64,000 nucleotides of DNA from Amaurobius ferox (GCA_951213105.1 OX578133.1:138055203-138119202), one strand, 5' to 3'; numbered from the stretch's first letter, positions 20,633 through 32,456 are shown. A program made the numbers and translations. The notes: generated by a model not told the origin, from the letters alone.

Positions 20633-21510
20633 ATTACGTTGTGGCCCGCCACTAGACAGGTGGTTTCGATTACGGCCCTCGGACACTTGTAAGTTGGAAA
20701 CCCTTAATCTATAGCAAAGTGACGATGCCCGATCGAATAAAATTGGTTGCAGCGGCCCCTACTTGAAAAATTTAAAAGATTAAGATACCGAACTCCTCAA
20801 AAAAGCGAGATAGATGAAAAACCCCATTACAAAGTTGTAAAGCATTGTCTAATGAGTATAAATCGACAATAAAACTGTTACATAAGACATTTATTTCACA
20901 CAATAGGGTCATTGACAAATGGCTGTCATATTCAAAAGTGCTAAAATAAACAACAAACACTTACATGCACAGTAATGCGATCTACAGCCTGTTCAAAATG
21001 CCTTCTGTCTGCAGAGCAATGTGCATTTGAATTCCAGAAAGTATATAACCACGAACTTTTGGCAAGCTATGCAGGTGTCATCTTGTTATAATTTCTGATG
21101 ATACGACTTTTTAACAGATATTTATTGCCTTCCATATACGCGTTTCGTTTGTTCTTGGTATCGATTCCGACTCATTTGACGATGCTCTACAACTTTGTAA
21201 TTGGTTTTTCTTGTCTATCTCGCGTTGTTGAAGAGTTCATATCCTAACCACTAAAATTGTTCACTAGAAGCTCTGCTTTTACTTTTATTTAATCGGACAC
21301 GCTCGCTTTACTATATATAGACTAAGCGTGTACACTCATGGCCCTTTCCTTATAAAGCTATCGGGGTGCTTAAGAACTTTTCTAGGAACCCTTTAGAAAA
21401 TTTCGAACAATTGTAACTATCAATTTATCATAGTTCCATTTGAAACCCACTTGGGTTGAATATGGGCTTCAACTCAATCAGTACATAGGAATTACACAAT
21501 ATAGGACCGT

Positions 21511-21897
21511 GAGCCAACGGCCCTACCGTGCTGAAAACACCGTTTATCGTTAGATCACCGAAGTCAAGCAGCATCGGGCGCGGTTAGTACTTGGGTGGGT
21601 GACCACCTGGGAACACCGCGTGCTGTTGGCACTTTTCGGCCGCGGTTGCCCGGTGGTTTGCGCTCTGGATATGCACGTTGCCACAACTGCCGCCGTGTTC
21701 ATGCGGAGTACGATCACGTTAAACATGTGGGTCCGTAAGTCCTTCCGAGAGGTTGGTGGTAGGGGAAGGAGGGTACGGTCCCTGTGGATGCCTCCCCCAC
21801 TGGGTTCCGGTCTAAATTGAGTGGCACTTCCCGGCCGTCCAAACGGTTACCTTACACCTTTCTGGTAGGTCGGACGGTCTGGGTCTGAACAACAACA
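21511..21897 (+). mobile_element. Composite SINE: 5S rRNA head + tRNA-like segment + SINE body
   Basis: A 387-bp unit begins with a full 5S rRNA sequence (21513-21630) and ACTTTT. It continues with a tRNA-like head relic (GCGGTTGCCCGGTGGTTTGC), then the body shared with the SINEs at 58.9-61.2 kb, ending ...GGTCTGGGTCTGAACAACAAC. A perfect 15-bp direct repeat, ACAATATAGGACCGT, flanks the whole unit (21496-21510 and 21898-21912). The TSD includes both parts, so they moved as one RNA. The tail is (AAC)n, not poly(A). Confidence 0.85.
21513..21630 (+). rRNA. 5S rRNA sequence (SINE head)
   Basis: A 118-nt sequence starts GCCAACGGCCCTACC and ends GTGCTGTTGGC, so the terminal stem can pair. It contains the 5S internal promoter blocks, with GTCAAGCAGCATCGGGCG and GGTTAGTACTTGGGTGGGTG near-identical to animal 5S genes. 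Near full length. ACTTTT directly after the end resembles a pol III terminator. Because the unit is bounded by one TSD together with the SINE, I read it as a retrotransposed head and not as a functional 5S locus. Confidence 0.85.
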
Positions 21898-21912
21898 ACA
21901 ATATAGGACCGT

Positions 21913-22065
21913 ACCCGCCTTCCTCTACCACCAACTTCTCGGAAGGACTTTTAGGCCCATTTAAAGTGTCCGTACTGCGCATGAACGCGGGAACAGTTTA
22001 TTCAGAGCCGGAAATCAAACTCCGATCCTCCGAATGAAATCCCCGTGCGACTTAAAAAGTTATAT
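21913..22065 (-). mobile_element. Older SINE copy, minus strand, partial
   Basis: Read in reverse it shows GAGAAGTTGGTGGTAGAGGAAG, the SINE body block seen in the 58.9-61.2 kb copies. It then has a diverged region with a CCGGCTCTGAATA...GAACGCGGGAAC-like head. The younger composite SINE inserted at its edge, so part of the TSD (TATAGGACCGT) derives from this copy. Confidence 0.6.
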
Positions 22066-22089
22066 GCAGTATGCTTGCGAACAGAAAAG

Positions 22090-22167
<78 letters not shown>
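22090..22167. repeat. (TA)n(TG)n compound microsatellite
   Basis: About 46 bp of TA followed by about 28 bp of TG. Confidence 0.95.
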
Positions 22168-22169
<2 letters not shown>

Positions 22170-24514
22170 TTTACAGTCTCCTTCTTATAAATGAGTGTTT
22201 CGTTGCCAAATAACAATTAAAGTCCTATATTTACCAATAAAATGTTTCACCGCAATGTGCAGGCCTCATGCACACATACACCTTCAGAAATTCCTAGCTA
22301 CGCCACTGATTGGGTAAATAAATAATCCAAAGAATCGAGAAATCGTGTAATTGAATTCTTTCATATGCAAATTAATGGAATGCATTTTCAAGAACTTTGC
22401 CTCAATTTTCTCCTTTTGTAGAATTTCGCAGCTGCATTTGTGTTTTACACAGAGTGAAGAGGCAGCTTAAAATGTAGCATTTTTACATTTACACGCTGTT
22501 TATTCAGCAACGGTCGACCCAAAAAAAATATATTCGAAAGAGAAATGCATAAATTTGAGAAAAATATCAGCTGACGGCAAGAAAATTGCGCGTTAAACAG
22601 CGTAGAACACAAATGTAAAAGAGATATTTTTATGCTGGTAAATGTAAGCTTTTCGTAGAGACTTTTAAAAGAATTTGGTGTTTGCATTAAAGAAAAGTAT
22701 AAATTACAACATAAGTTTTATGTTTTATAAAGCATAAACATGAGTTTTTCGAAGTAAAAAATTTTATTTTTCCAAATAACTCAAAATATCCAAATTGCAA
22801 AATAATTACTTTGTCGTAAAATATCCTTATTATTAGCATGTGAAGTACTCAGAGGGGTAAGGATACTAGCTGTTCACGCATAGCAAGAAGGCATTCGACC
22901 TCTGAGCCAAGCAATATTTTTTTTTAATTTCTTTTCTTCATTCACATCTACACAATATACCGCAGAATACCACCCAAAGTTGATTTCAAGTGCTGTAAAT
23001 AGAGCCAATTCCCCTGTTTTTCATTTTATTTTCTATATTTCCTCCTATACATCAGTAATATCTAAAATTTTTATGTCTAATAAACAACGCCGCAGCAAGG
23101 ACAGTGCTAGCAGTGCCCCACAACAGGTACTGTAACGATATAAAGCCGCAGCTGTCTCTAATATCCATATGGAAGTCCCTAACACCAATAAAATATCGGC
23201 GGCGGCTCCAGTTCGGTGGAGCCGAAATGATTTTGCGTGAATAATGTTTTGTAAAATAAAACTCCAATAAAGTTCAATAAATTTATTGGATTTATTTTTC
23301 AGACTCATTTGTTTCACTTACAGGCTTCCAAAGCGCAACAAATAGCTATTTATAGCTAGATAGCAGGTTTAGTTTTCGCCCCGATTTCATCTGGATACGC
23401 CAACCATAGACTTCACATCAAAATGCCAAATTATTTTACTAACTTGCTTGGCGATACTTAAATGAAACTTATATATATATGACGAGATTTTAGATTATAG
23501 GCAGTAAGTTAATCTATAAACTTACCTGGCGGCACATAAATACATACTTAAATACGTATATTGCCATCTATTTTTTTCAAACCTCATCAATCATTAAACA
23601 CCTTTAGAAATCCCAGACTCAAACCTCCCATGTTTTAAAACAAAACAAAATGCTTAAATACTTAATGCTTAAATACTTAATGCACCAATAGAGGAGTGCG
23701 TAAACACATTAAGCTGTAATACTCCTGGCACTTTAAATATTACAGTTTTCCCACTAATTGGAAAAATCCCACTCATTGGTTAAAATACTAAAATCTCGAA
23801 ATTATAACCACTATACTTCGAAAACTGAGAGCTCAATCCAAAATCTTATTGTATATACTTATATGGCTTTCGAAGGACTACAAATTGTTGTTTATTATTC
23901 ATAGCTAGCACTTTTCGTTTTTGGGATATAAGTATTAAAATCTTCAATCCTCTTCAAATTAACAAGACAATTACTCGAAAATTATAACAGTTTTTTAAAA
24001 ATAAATTATAACTCTAGAAACTGGATTTCCTAATGCATATTTTCGTCACTTATATTTATATTTATCCTTTATAGTTTCGAAGATATTTCGAGTGAAAGTA
24101 AACAAAATGAAAAAAAATTTCTCTCGGACAGATACTTTTCAAGTTTTTTCGAAAAAGGATAAGTAAACATTGTTTATATTTTTATATATTAGGTTTTAAA
24201 ATATAAGAGTCCAAAGAGTTTATATTTTTCGTAACTCTCCTATTGCCTCCACAGATACCCCAAGCGTGGATGTAATTCACATTAAAATGAAAAAAGGCGC
24301 AGTCAAAATTGCTTCGAACCAAACTCCAGATAGTTACTGCGACACTTCTAATAAGTGAATACCTGTAGCATATATGATAATTTTTTCAACAAGGTGAATC
24401 TGAGAATGATGATTTTTAAATTGTATAATTTTCATTAATTTATTGATATTTTATTTTGATATATGCTCCTTGCGAGCCTGATTGCAACAAAATTGTTGCT
24501 TCCAGAAACAAAAA
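22168..24514. other. AT-rich stretch, no gene recognised
   Basis: CTAGCTACGCCACTG (around 22290-22304) looks like a hAT right terminus; no partner was found. A GC-richer patch at 23080-23225 (GCCGCAGCAAGGACAG, ATCGGCGGCGGCTCC) lies in a minus-strand ORF at 23045-23317 that resembles nothing I know. The rest is low-complexity AT-rich DNA. Confidence 0.4.
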
Positions 24515-25612
24515 TCTGATGTGGGCAGCACATGACTTTCCCTGCAGACTCAAATTCATTTTTTCTTTATTTCTTTAATAATTCATTAAATTGAGTTTAA
24601 TTGCACAAAATAACACTAAATTTGCATTTTTAATTCAATTATTGTTTTATTTGGTAATTGGATATTTTTCCGAAATCGGCGTAACAAAAATGCAAGAAAT
24701 CTCAAATATCTTGAGAACGGTTAGTCCTAAAGCATAATGGAGTGTGTTATATTCTTTTCCTCGTCAAAAATTGCGTATAAAACAAAATTTAATTGATACA
24801 TTTGAGCATATGTAGACTTTTTTTTTTTAGAGTTTGGCGATTTTTGCGGGCCATTTCGTATAAAAAGGCAGGTTGTTTTTTCCGAATTGTACCAAAATCT
24901 AATCAGCACCAGGGTATCCCACAAGTAACTTATCTACCAAATTTTGTGAAATTTGGTCAATTAGTATTTTAACTAGGGTGGATACATGAAATTTTTGCGG
25001 GCCACTTCGTAAAAAAAGGCGGGTTCTTCTTTTCCGAATGGTACCAAAATCTAATCAACACTAGAGTATCCCACAAGTAACTCATCTACAAATTTTGTGA
25101 GATTTGATCAATTAATATTTTAGCTTGAGTGGATTTTTGCGGACCATCTCGTAAAAAAAGTCAGGTTGTTCTTTTCCGAACCGTACCAAAATCTAATCAG
25201 CACCAGAGTATCCTACAAGTACCTTATGTACCAAATTTTGTGCAATTTGATCAATTAGTATTTTAGCTTGAGTGGTTACATGAAATTTTTACGGGCCATT
25301 CCGCAAAAAAAGGCGGGTTCTGTTTTTACGAATCCTATCAAAAACTAATTAGCACCAGGGTCTCACCCAAATGACTTACCTACCAAATTTTATGAAATTC
25401 GGTCCAGTAGTTTTTAGTTAGAGTGGATACATACACTGCACAGACAGATACACACACAGACAGACAGACGCACACACAGACGTCACGCTAAAAATAGTTT
25501 TTTGTATTCTAGAGGTCTCGAAACGTGTAGATCCGTCAAAAACTCGAATTGTGATTTTCGGTATGATTCCAATACTTTCCCTATACATTACCATGTATTG
25601 CAGGGAAAGTAA
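24515..25612 (+). mobile_element. HINE-1 (Helentron-like) copy a
   Basis: Starts TCTGATGTGGGCAGCACATG with the sub-terminal ACTTTCCCTGCA. Ends with a hairpin ACTTTCCCTATAC...GCAGGGAAAGT. The sub-terminal 5' motif is the inverse of the 3' motif. A GACA/CACA-rich tract (25438-25482) lies upstream of the 3' end. Inside are four tandem ~150-bp units starting TTTTTGCGGGCCATTTCG (24841, 24991, 25131, 25285). It carries no ORF. This is the layout of non-autonomous Helentrons (HINEs, like Drosophila INE-1/DINE-1). Confidence 0.65.
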
Positions 25613-25619
25613 AAAAAAA

Positions 25620-26350
25620 TCTGATGTGGGCAGTACGTGACTTTCCCTGCAGATTTATATTCACGTTCTCTTTATTTTAATTAAATTTAATTCACTTTTA
25701 ATTCAATTTTCGTTCTCATTTGATAACTGGACTTATTTTCAAAGGTGGCGTAGAGAAAATACGAAAAAACTAAAATATCTCGAGAACGGCTAGTCCTAGT
25801 ATAATAGGGTTCTTATTCTTTTCTCCGTTAAAAATTACGTATTAAACAATCATTTAATGGATATATTTGAGCATACGCAGATTTTATTTTAGATTTTGGC
25901 GATTTTTGAAGGTCGTTTTGCAGAAAAAGGCAGATTATTTTTTTCGGAATCGTACCAAAATCTAATCAGCACCAAAATGTCCCACAAGTGACTTACCTAC
26001 AGAATTTTGTGAAATTCGGTCCATTAGTTTTTCAGTGAGAATGGAACTTTTGCGGGCCATTTCGCAAAAAAGGTGGGTTCTTTTATCCCGAATCGTACCC
26101 AAAACTAATCAGCACCATATTCGCCTACAAGTAACTTACCAAATTTTATGAAATTCGGTCCATTAGTTTTTTAATTGGAGTAGATACAAAATCTGCACAG
26201 ACAGACACACACACAGACGTCACGCTAAAAATAGTTTTTTCGAATTCTAGAGGTCTCGAAACGTGTAGATCCGTCGAAAACTCGGGTTGTGATTTTTAGC
26301 ATGATTCCAATACTTTCCCTATACATTACCTTGTATTGCAGGGAAAGTAA
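25620..26350 (+). mobile_element. HINE-1 copy b, head-to-tail with copy a
   Basis: Starts TCTGATGTGGGCAGTACGTG only about 8 bp after copy a ends. It has two internal ~146-bp units, a GACA/CACA tract (26198-26218) and the same terminal hairpin. Direct tandem arrangement is typical of rolling-circle elements. Confidence 0.65.
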
Positions 26351-29300
26351 TATACTTGATTATGATGCATCAGCATCCATTCTAAAAGTTATACATCAAA
26401 ATGAAAACATTTGCATAATTAAAGTTTTCAAATTATAAACTTCAAATTTCAAAATAACACAAATTTTCATCCAAAATAAAATTATAACTAACAAAAATTC
26501 AAACAAAATTGTTCTATTTGAAGTATAAATTCTTCAAAACAACAAACCGAATAATTCTAGAAAGTTTCATATTTGAAGTGCAATTTGTTGCGGTCAAGTG
26601 CAAACTGTGAAAAAGCGAGAAAATCGCATTTGAAAGAGAATAGAAATGATAAAATTAGAATTTAACTAAGAATAAAATTAATACCATACATATTCTAAGT
26701 CATCGTAGATTTGAAATATTAAAAAACAAATATTTGTCCCCCGAGAAAAATTTTGCCAATAAAAGCTTGGTAGTCAACTTGTTAATTCTTTTTTTGCCCC
26801 ACGTGGAAAGAAACAAACAGTTCTAGATATAACCGAAATATTTTTATATAATTATTAATAACAATTACACTCGTTTGCTTATAAAAACCAAGATTTTTTT
26901 AACTGTACTCTGAATTGTTTTACTACACAAAGGAATATCATATACAGTCGCTTCATTTATTAGTAGCAGCAATCAAAACAGTTATCTAACGATAAGAATC
27001 TTCATCAAAGTTCCGTTACTTGCAGACAACAAATATTTCGATTTTAATCACAAGAAATGCCCACTTCAGTAATCTTGAATAGGATGTCGACTCTAACAAG
27101 ATGTGATTTATTAATAAAACTTTACATAAATAATAGTTTCGTCCTCCAATTAAATAAGCATCGCTTCAGCTAACAGTTATAATTGTGGAGATAAAAATGT
27201 ATCTATGTATGAAAAAAGTATTTGTTCGTAGATGCGATAATTATCGATAACGAACATAATACTTTAATTTTATTTATATAGATATAACTGTTTCAAAACG
27301 ATGCCAGTAGGCCGATTTATTCTACGTGCACCGACAAATTATACAATGTGGCCTTGTAATTCGTTGGCATATTCCGATTGATAGATGGTAAAATCCTCGC
27401 CTTGAGATTCAGAACATAGGTTTCATTTTTTCAGGGGTATTAATTTATTGTTTCGATTTTGATCTAAATATGTGTTTTAAAACCTTTTTTACGTGTGTCC
27501 ATGCCTTTATGAACTATAATCATCTGTAGAAATGTCTCTAAATAAAGAAAAATGAATGTGTGTACCAACCTGAAACTTAAAATGATTTACATGGAATAAA
27601 AAAGTTGTAAAAATAGATGTTTAAGTAATTTGTACGATTATATTTAAAGTTATGGGACATTTATATTTTGGATAAGACGGAATCCTGTGTAAGGATAATA
27701 GTTCGCACGTGAAAATACTTATATATGCTGGTTAATTGTGATTTATTACCATGCCACATAACTAATTCCAATTTACCGGTCACATCAGATTGAGTCGTTC
27801 CGCAATTATAAATTATATTTTCAGAGCTGCTTTAAAAATTATTTAACTCATACTCTTATAGCCCACTTGTAGGAGGCGTTCCTAAAATTAGACCAGCTCA
27901 CCCATTGCAACTAACAGTATCCATGGACCGGTTTCCCCCTTTTTATGCGACGGATCACAATTTATTTAAAGGACTCTGCGTTTATCTCTTAATTAAGAAC
28001 TTATGCATATTGTTAGATTATTCTATAAGTTACTTATTTGGCCAGAGGTATATGTTAGGTATCAGAACACAATCCCAAAGGACCATGTACAATTCCGGCT
28101 TTGATCAAGTTTAATTTTTCGATTAAGTATAATACTCTACATTTTACAATCGAACTTATAATACAATGTAATGGTAGGGATTTGGGACCACTTCCCTAGC
28201 CCTGTTTCTAAGGAGGAGCATGTAAAATATTTCCAGTAATTCCATACGTGGACAGACTGATGCAGAGAGTATCACATCTGAGCGCAATTCAGAAGATTGG
28301 GTTTGATCCTCTGCTCTTGTCGACTGTTGTTATCAAGTGAAATTAAGTATAAAACTCTACTCTGTTCTATAGAATTTTCTAATTGTATAGCATTTGATTC
28401 TAGAATTTAATTAATAGAATTTAATTCTGGTTCTACAGAATGTTATATTTAGCAATGTTATGCAATCGTGGTTTAAATAAAATTTCCTGAAATTTGCATT
28501 GTTAGATCAAACGTTATTCAATAAATAAGATATTGATATCAGTATTCTCTTTGGTTAAACAATGACAGTGATTTTGTATCAAAATAGTATTTTTAGCACC
28601 AATCGGATTGAATGTGAGTAAATATTGGCTTGACTTAGCCATTACTAATTTGGAAAAACTTTTTAAATGACTTCAGAACTAGGTACTCTCGATGAAAACT
28701 GATGTTATCATGCAATTCCTCTATGCACATGATTGAAACATTTTCCCTTGTGATAGTATTGTAATCAATAATGTAGAAATAATTTTTAAATATATTAAGT
28801 TAACTTTACGTAAATATCATGTGGATAACGTACACTATAGCAACAAAAGGACTTTATGCAGTTGTAGATACCTCTGAGATGATTCATTATGCTGTGTGTT
28901 AAACAGAGCAACATGAAATATTGATGTATGAAAAAGTAGGGCGCGAAGCCGCGCTTTCCTATTTCAATTAATATGAAACTTACATAAAGAAATATGAATT
29001 TTTAATTCGTTCATAATAAAATTATGACACAAATTTTGCCTTTACTTTTCCTCCATATCCTCTTCAACAGACTTTATGGATATATGAATGTTCAGCGACA
29101 AATGAAGTAGCAAATACACAGAAAAAAAAAACGCGATGAAACAAAAACTAAATACAATTTTCTGTTGGTTTATAATCGAAAACTTATAATGTCCATAATC
29201 CATAAAAAATAATAGATCCTGAAAATAATACCTATACAAATTGTAAACTTTATCCTAAGAACCGTGAATGATCCGTCACAAATGAAGAAGCAAATATGCA

Positions 29301-29980
29301 GAAAAAGTACTGTGTAGTGGAACAACAAACGACTCAAGACAACTTCTTGTGTACTACTAATCTTTAAAAGTTATAGTGTTCATCGTAACATTATAGATCG
29401 TAAAAATAATATTTCATAAAAATTATAAACATTAGCCTTGGAATTATGATTGTTCAGTCGTAAATGCAGAAGAAAGACTACGCGGTGGAATAAAAAAAAG
29501 ACTGAAGAAAATTTCCTGTATGCTTACAATACATAACAGTCATAGTGTCCGTAATCCATAAAATTATAGACGTAAAAATAATAATTTATAAAAGAAGTAT
29601 AAACTTTGTCTAAGGACTGTGAAAGTACGTTGCAAAGTAAGAAGCATGTATGCAGATAAGACTACGTGGTAAAACAAAAAGCACTAAAACAGTTTTCTTT
29701 ATGCTTATAATAGTATATATATGTACTATATATTTCTTAAACATTGTTAAAATATTATTTATGAAATAACTAAATATTCACTGCACGCAAGAATAGAGTA
29801 GTATTACAAAAGTGGGCAGAAGACTATGTGGCACGCAATATTAACATTCTAGCACTTGTATTTTTCTTTTACTCCAGGTATATATCTATCCATTCGTTAA
29901 TGTTCTTAGTAACCGGTTGCTTAGGATTGTAAAATATCTAGTATTTTTATTTGATGGTAAAAACAAAAAAATACATACAG
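26351..29980. other. AT-rich stretch with two weak tRNA-like segments
   Basis: No gene seen. At 27375-27440, GATAGATGGTAAAATCCTCGCC...TAGGTTTCA resembles a degenerate tRNA. At 28245-28335, a possible A-box region and an intact-looking B box GGGTTTGATCCTC suggest a SINE head. Between about 29040 and 29760, four loosely similar ~170-bp segments (AAATG.AGAAGCAAATATGCAG motif with ACTACG/TGTGG) look like a worn tandem repeat. Confidence 0.35.
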
Positions 29981-30180
29981 TACTAGCTGATATACCCGCC
30001 GTTGCTCGTTATTTAAAATACGTTAGAATTCTATAGTAATATCCATTAAAACATTGCAACTATTAAAACATTTAATTTAATTACCCTAAAAAAGTGACGT
30101 AAGCATCTCTGTTCTCGCTATAATTCTCACAAGCAAAGCAGAATTATAAAACAACCTTATTCCGTTTATAAACCAACAAA
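29979..30180 (+). mobile_element. Terminus of an unclassified repeat (ACTAGCTGATATACCCG type)
   Basis: ACTAGCTGATATACCCGCCG is nearly shared with 38596 (ACTAGCAGCATACCCGTTC) and 53383 (ACTAGTGTGAATTACCCGGC). These three loci appear to be the same end of one repeat family. Only the end region is recognisable here. Confidence 0.45.
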
Positions 30181-30293
30181 AATATAACGTTTGAAGCTAA
30201 AGTTTGAAAGTAAGGAGGCTAAAATGGTAGGAAACGACACCCGTACCATTTTTATTCTGATTCAACAACCGATTAAATGCAATAATAAACAAA

Positions 30294-31225
30294 TCTGATG
30301 TGGGTAACAGCTGGATTTTCCTACATAATGCAAGTACTTTACTTCTTTTAATACGATATAGTGATTGACAAGATCCACGGTCCAATGTTTCTAATATTGA
30401 AAAGTACACTGACATTTGGCACTTTTCTAGATGACGACATGTAAAATAATTTTGAACTGCCAAATTAACTTATATTTCAGCAAATATAACTTGACAATTG
30501 GGTATATTGCTGACATCTGCTAAGCAATATTCTCTTATTTTAAAATATGTTAATTATCAATTTGGCGCAATTTTCATAACTTTAACTCTATTTTTGTCAA
30601 TTTGCCGACATTTTCATAAATTTGACCCAATATTAAAAAAGTCGACAAGTTGGCGATATTTCGTCAAATTTGTTTCCAATGTCGCCAAATTCGTCGCTAA
30701 GTGTCACATATTGGATGATCTATTCATTTTTATGTATTTTTTGATACATTTATTTGAAAAACGTGCAATATTTCAATAGCGGTTCACGCTAAGGTTCTAG
30801 GTTCAACCGTTTCGTAAATTTTTCATAAATATTTGTGTCATTCGTTTCAGAATAAAAAGTACGTGCAAAAAGATTACTTATTTAGAATTATTGAACATCC
30901 TGATGTTTTATGAGTTTTTCAAACATTCATCCGAAAATTTGGGGGCCACCGGACGTTCGAATGCGTTTAAAATCAATAAGGTTACAGCATTCACGGATCG
31001 TAATTATCGTACCAAATTACCTTCGAAACGCTCTTTCGTTTGTGAGATATCGCATCAAAAGCCTCACTCACACCCACACATACATACACAAACATCACAT
31101 TAAAAACGTTAGATTCGAGTTTTAGCATGCTTGAAACGCGCTCTTCCGTCAAATACTAGAATTCGAATTTTCGACCCAGTCACAATGATTTTTCTATGTA
31201 TTATACTATGTACGTAGGGAAAGTA
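30294..31225 (+). mobile_element. HINE-1 copy c
   Basis: Starts TCTGATGTGGGTAACAGCTG and ends with the hairpin TTTCTATGTA...TACGTAGGGAAAGT. The CACA-rich tract is at 31064-31098. The centre (30555-30695) carries a run of related ~20-25-bp motifs of the type TCAATTTGGCGNCATTTTCG, also found in the copy at 55230 and near 39970. Confidence 0.6.
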
Positions 31226-31779
31226 ATATATGAATTTAAAGAATCTTTGCCAAAATAATCCAGATGACAAAAAATTGGAGACATCAAAAAATTCCATAAT
31301 CCTGCCTTAACTGATATAACCCAGTCAAAACTGTAATACAGTTATATAGACAAAGTCGTGTAATCTTTATTATTAATCATCTGTAAAAATTATTCTAATA
31401 TTAATTTCTTTATTATTTAAATCGGATAAATTAATCATAAACTAATGTCTAACTTAATATCACCTCAGGTACTATGTCGTCTGGCCTATTTTGTTTTTAC
31501 ACGCGCTTGTACCGTCGTCTTACTTGTTCATATTTATAATCGATTTTTGGCCTCTCTTTTGTCTCACAGAAGCATTTCTTTAATTGGAACTATAGGTCTG
31601 CAACCAAGGTTATATAGACAAATATATTTAATCGTGTAATCTTTATGAAACACCCTTTATAAATTTCTGACAAAAATAACCATTTTATATATATATATAT
31701 AAATAAAAATTGAAAGATTTTAATCGAAAATTATGCATAAACTACCGTATGTACAAAAAAACCCATCTCTAGCATATTT

Positions 31780-31783
<4 letters not shown>

Positions 31784-31848
<65 letters not shown>

Positions 31849-31880
31849 ATATATATATTATATATATTATATATATATAT
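31784..31880. repeat. (TA)n microsatellite
   Basis: TA run with a few interruptions. A shorter TATATA run lies at 31687-31702. Confidence 0.95.
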
Positions 31881-32067
31881 ATACAATATAAAACTTGAAA
31901 AAATGCTACAATTTTGAGTGAATTGATTAAAAAGCTAAAAGCTAAAAAAATAATTTTTAATACAACTTGTAAAGCGCTATGCTGCAATTTTACATGTGTA
32001 TACTTGTATAAATTCCCAAATAGGACAAGTAGCAATGTAGACGTAAAATTTCTAGATAACTGACGTA

Positions 32068-32150
32068 AGTATCGGCCGGGGGGAGTTGCGACCCCCAACA
32101 CTCCGGTTAAAGCTTTTTCCGCCATGGCAAACGCTCCCGGTAGCCGATAC
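32068..32150. other. Small GC-rich island bounded by inverted GTATCGGC/GCCGATAC
   Basis: GTATCGGCCGGGGGGAGTTG opens and GGTAGCCGATAC closes an 83-bp GC-rich block in AT-rich DNA. On the minus strand it contains ATGGCGGAAAAAGC and an open frame that soon runs into simple repeat. Origin unknown. Confidence 0.4.
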
Positions 32151-32456
32151 TCCCTACACTATTTTCTGCATGACTCTTATAAAACCGTAAAAATTACATA
32201 CACACATATACACTTTCAATAACTTGTATAAATCCAAATGTTTACTATAATACGCTAAAACAATCCAAAAAGGACACACTGTAAAAATATAACAATTAAT
32301 TTAAAATACTAATGTATGAAATCACTTCACACGTGGTTATTTAATATCCCAATATCAATATATTCAAAAATTAATGTTTGAAATCCAAATCAGAGAGGTT
32401 ATATTTAAAAATTCGGAAACAAGACCAATTGGCAACACTATCGCCATATAAATACT

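Larger units (their letters stand above)
17154..20706 (+). mobile_element. hAT-2 transposon (GTF2IRD2/ZBED-like), TSD ATCTATAG
   Basis: The ends are CAGGGGTTTCCAACT (17154) and AGTTGGAAACCCTTA (to 20706). They are flanked by a perfect 8-bp TSD, ATCTATAG (17146-17153 and 20707-20714). The 3553-bp span contains a decayed transposase gene (17594-20274), a 774-bp TTAA MITE and a probable small hAT MITE (20453-20632). It lies inside the TA-flanked foldback element. Confidence 0.93.
17070..21393 (+). mobile_element. TA-flanked foldback MITE, copy 1, split by hAT-2
   Basis: The ends CAGGGTTCCTAGAAAAGTCC (17070) and ...CTTTTCTAGGAACCCTT (to 21393) are inverted and flanked by TA (17068-17069, 21394-21395). 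The similarity runs several hundred bases inward (GAGATAGA..AAAACC, TTACAAAGTTGTA.AGCAT). Without the hAT and its 8-bp duplication it is about 763 bp, nearly the same as the copy at 57220-57977. The TA target suggests mobilisation by a Tc1/mariner-type transposase. No coding capacity of its own. Confidence 0.8.

Noticed and set aside
21513..21630. Functional single 5S rRNA gene
   Set aside because: The 15-bp TSD encloses the 5S and the SINE together, and several substitutions exist relative to animal 5S. A retrotransposed copy is the better reading.
22860..22915. Minus-strand tRNA gene (TTGGCTCAGAGGTCGAATG)
   Set aside because: It shows an A-box-like stretch only; no B box at the right distance and no closing stem.
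23045..23317. Minus-strand 90-codon ORF in a GC-richer patch
   Set aside because: No recognisable domain, and alternative frames are equally open. Kept only as an unexplained stretch.
27375..27440. Functional tRNA gene
   Set aside because: The A-box-like part is plausible, but the B box and acceptor stem do not form.
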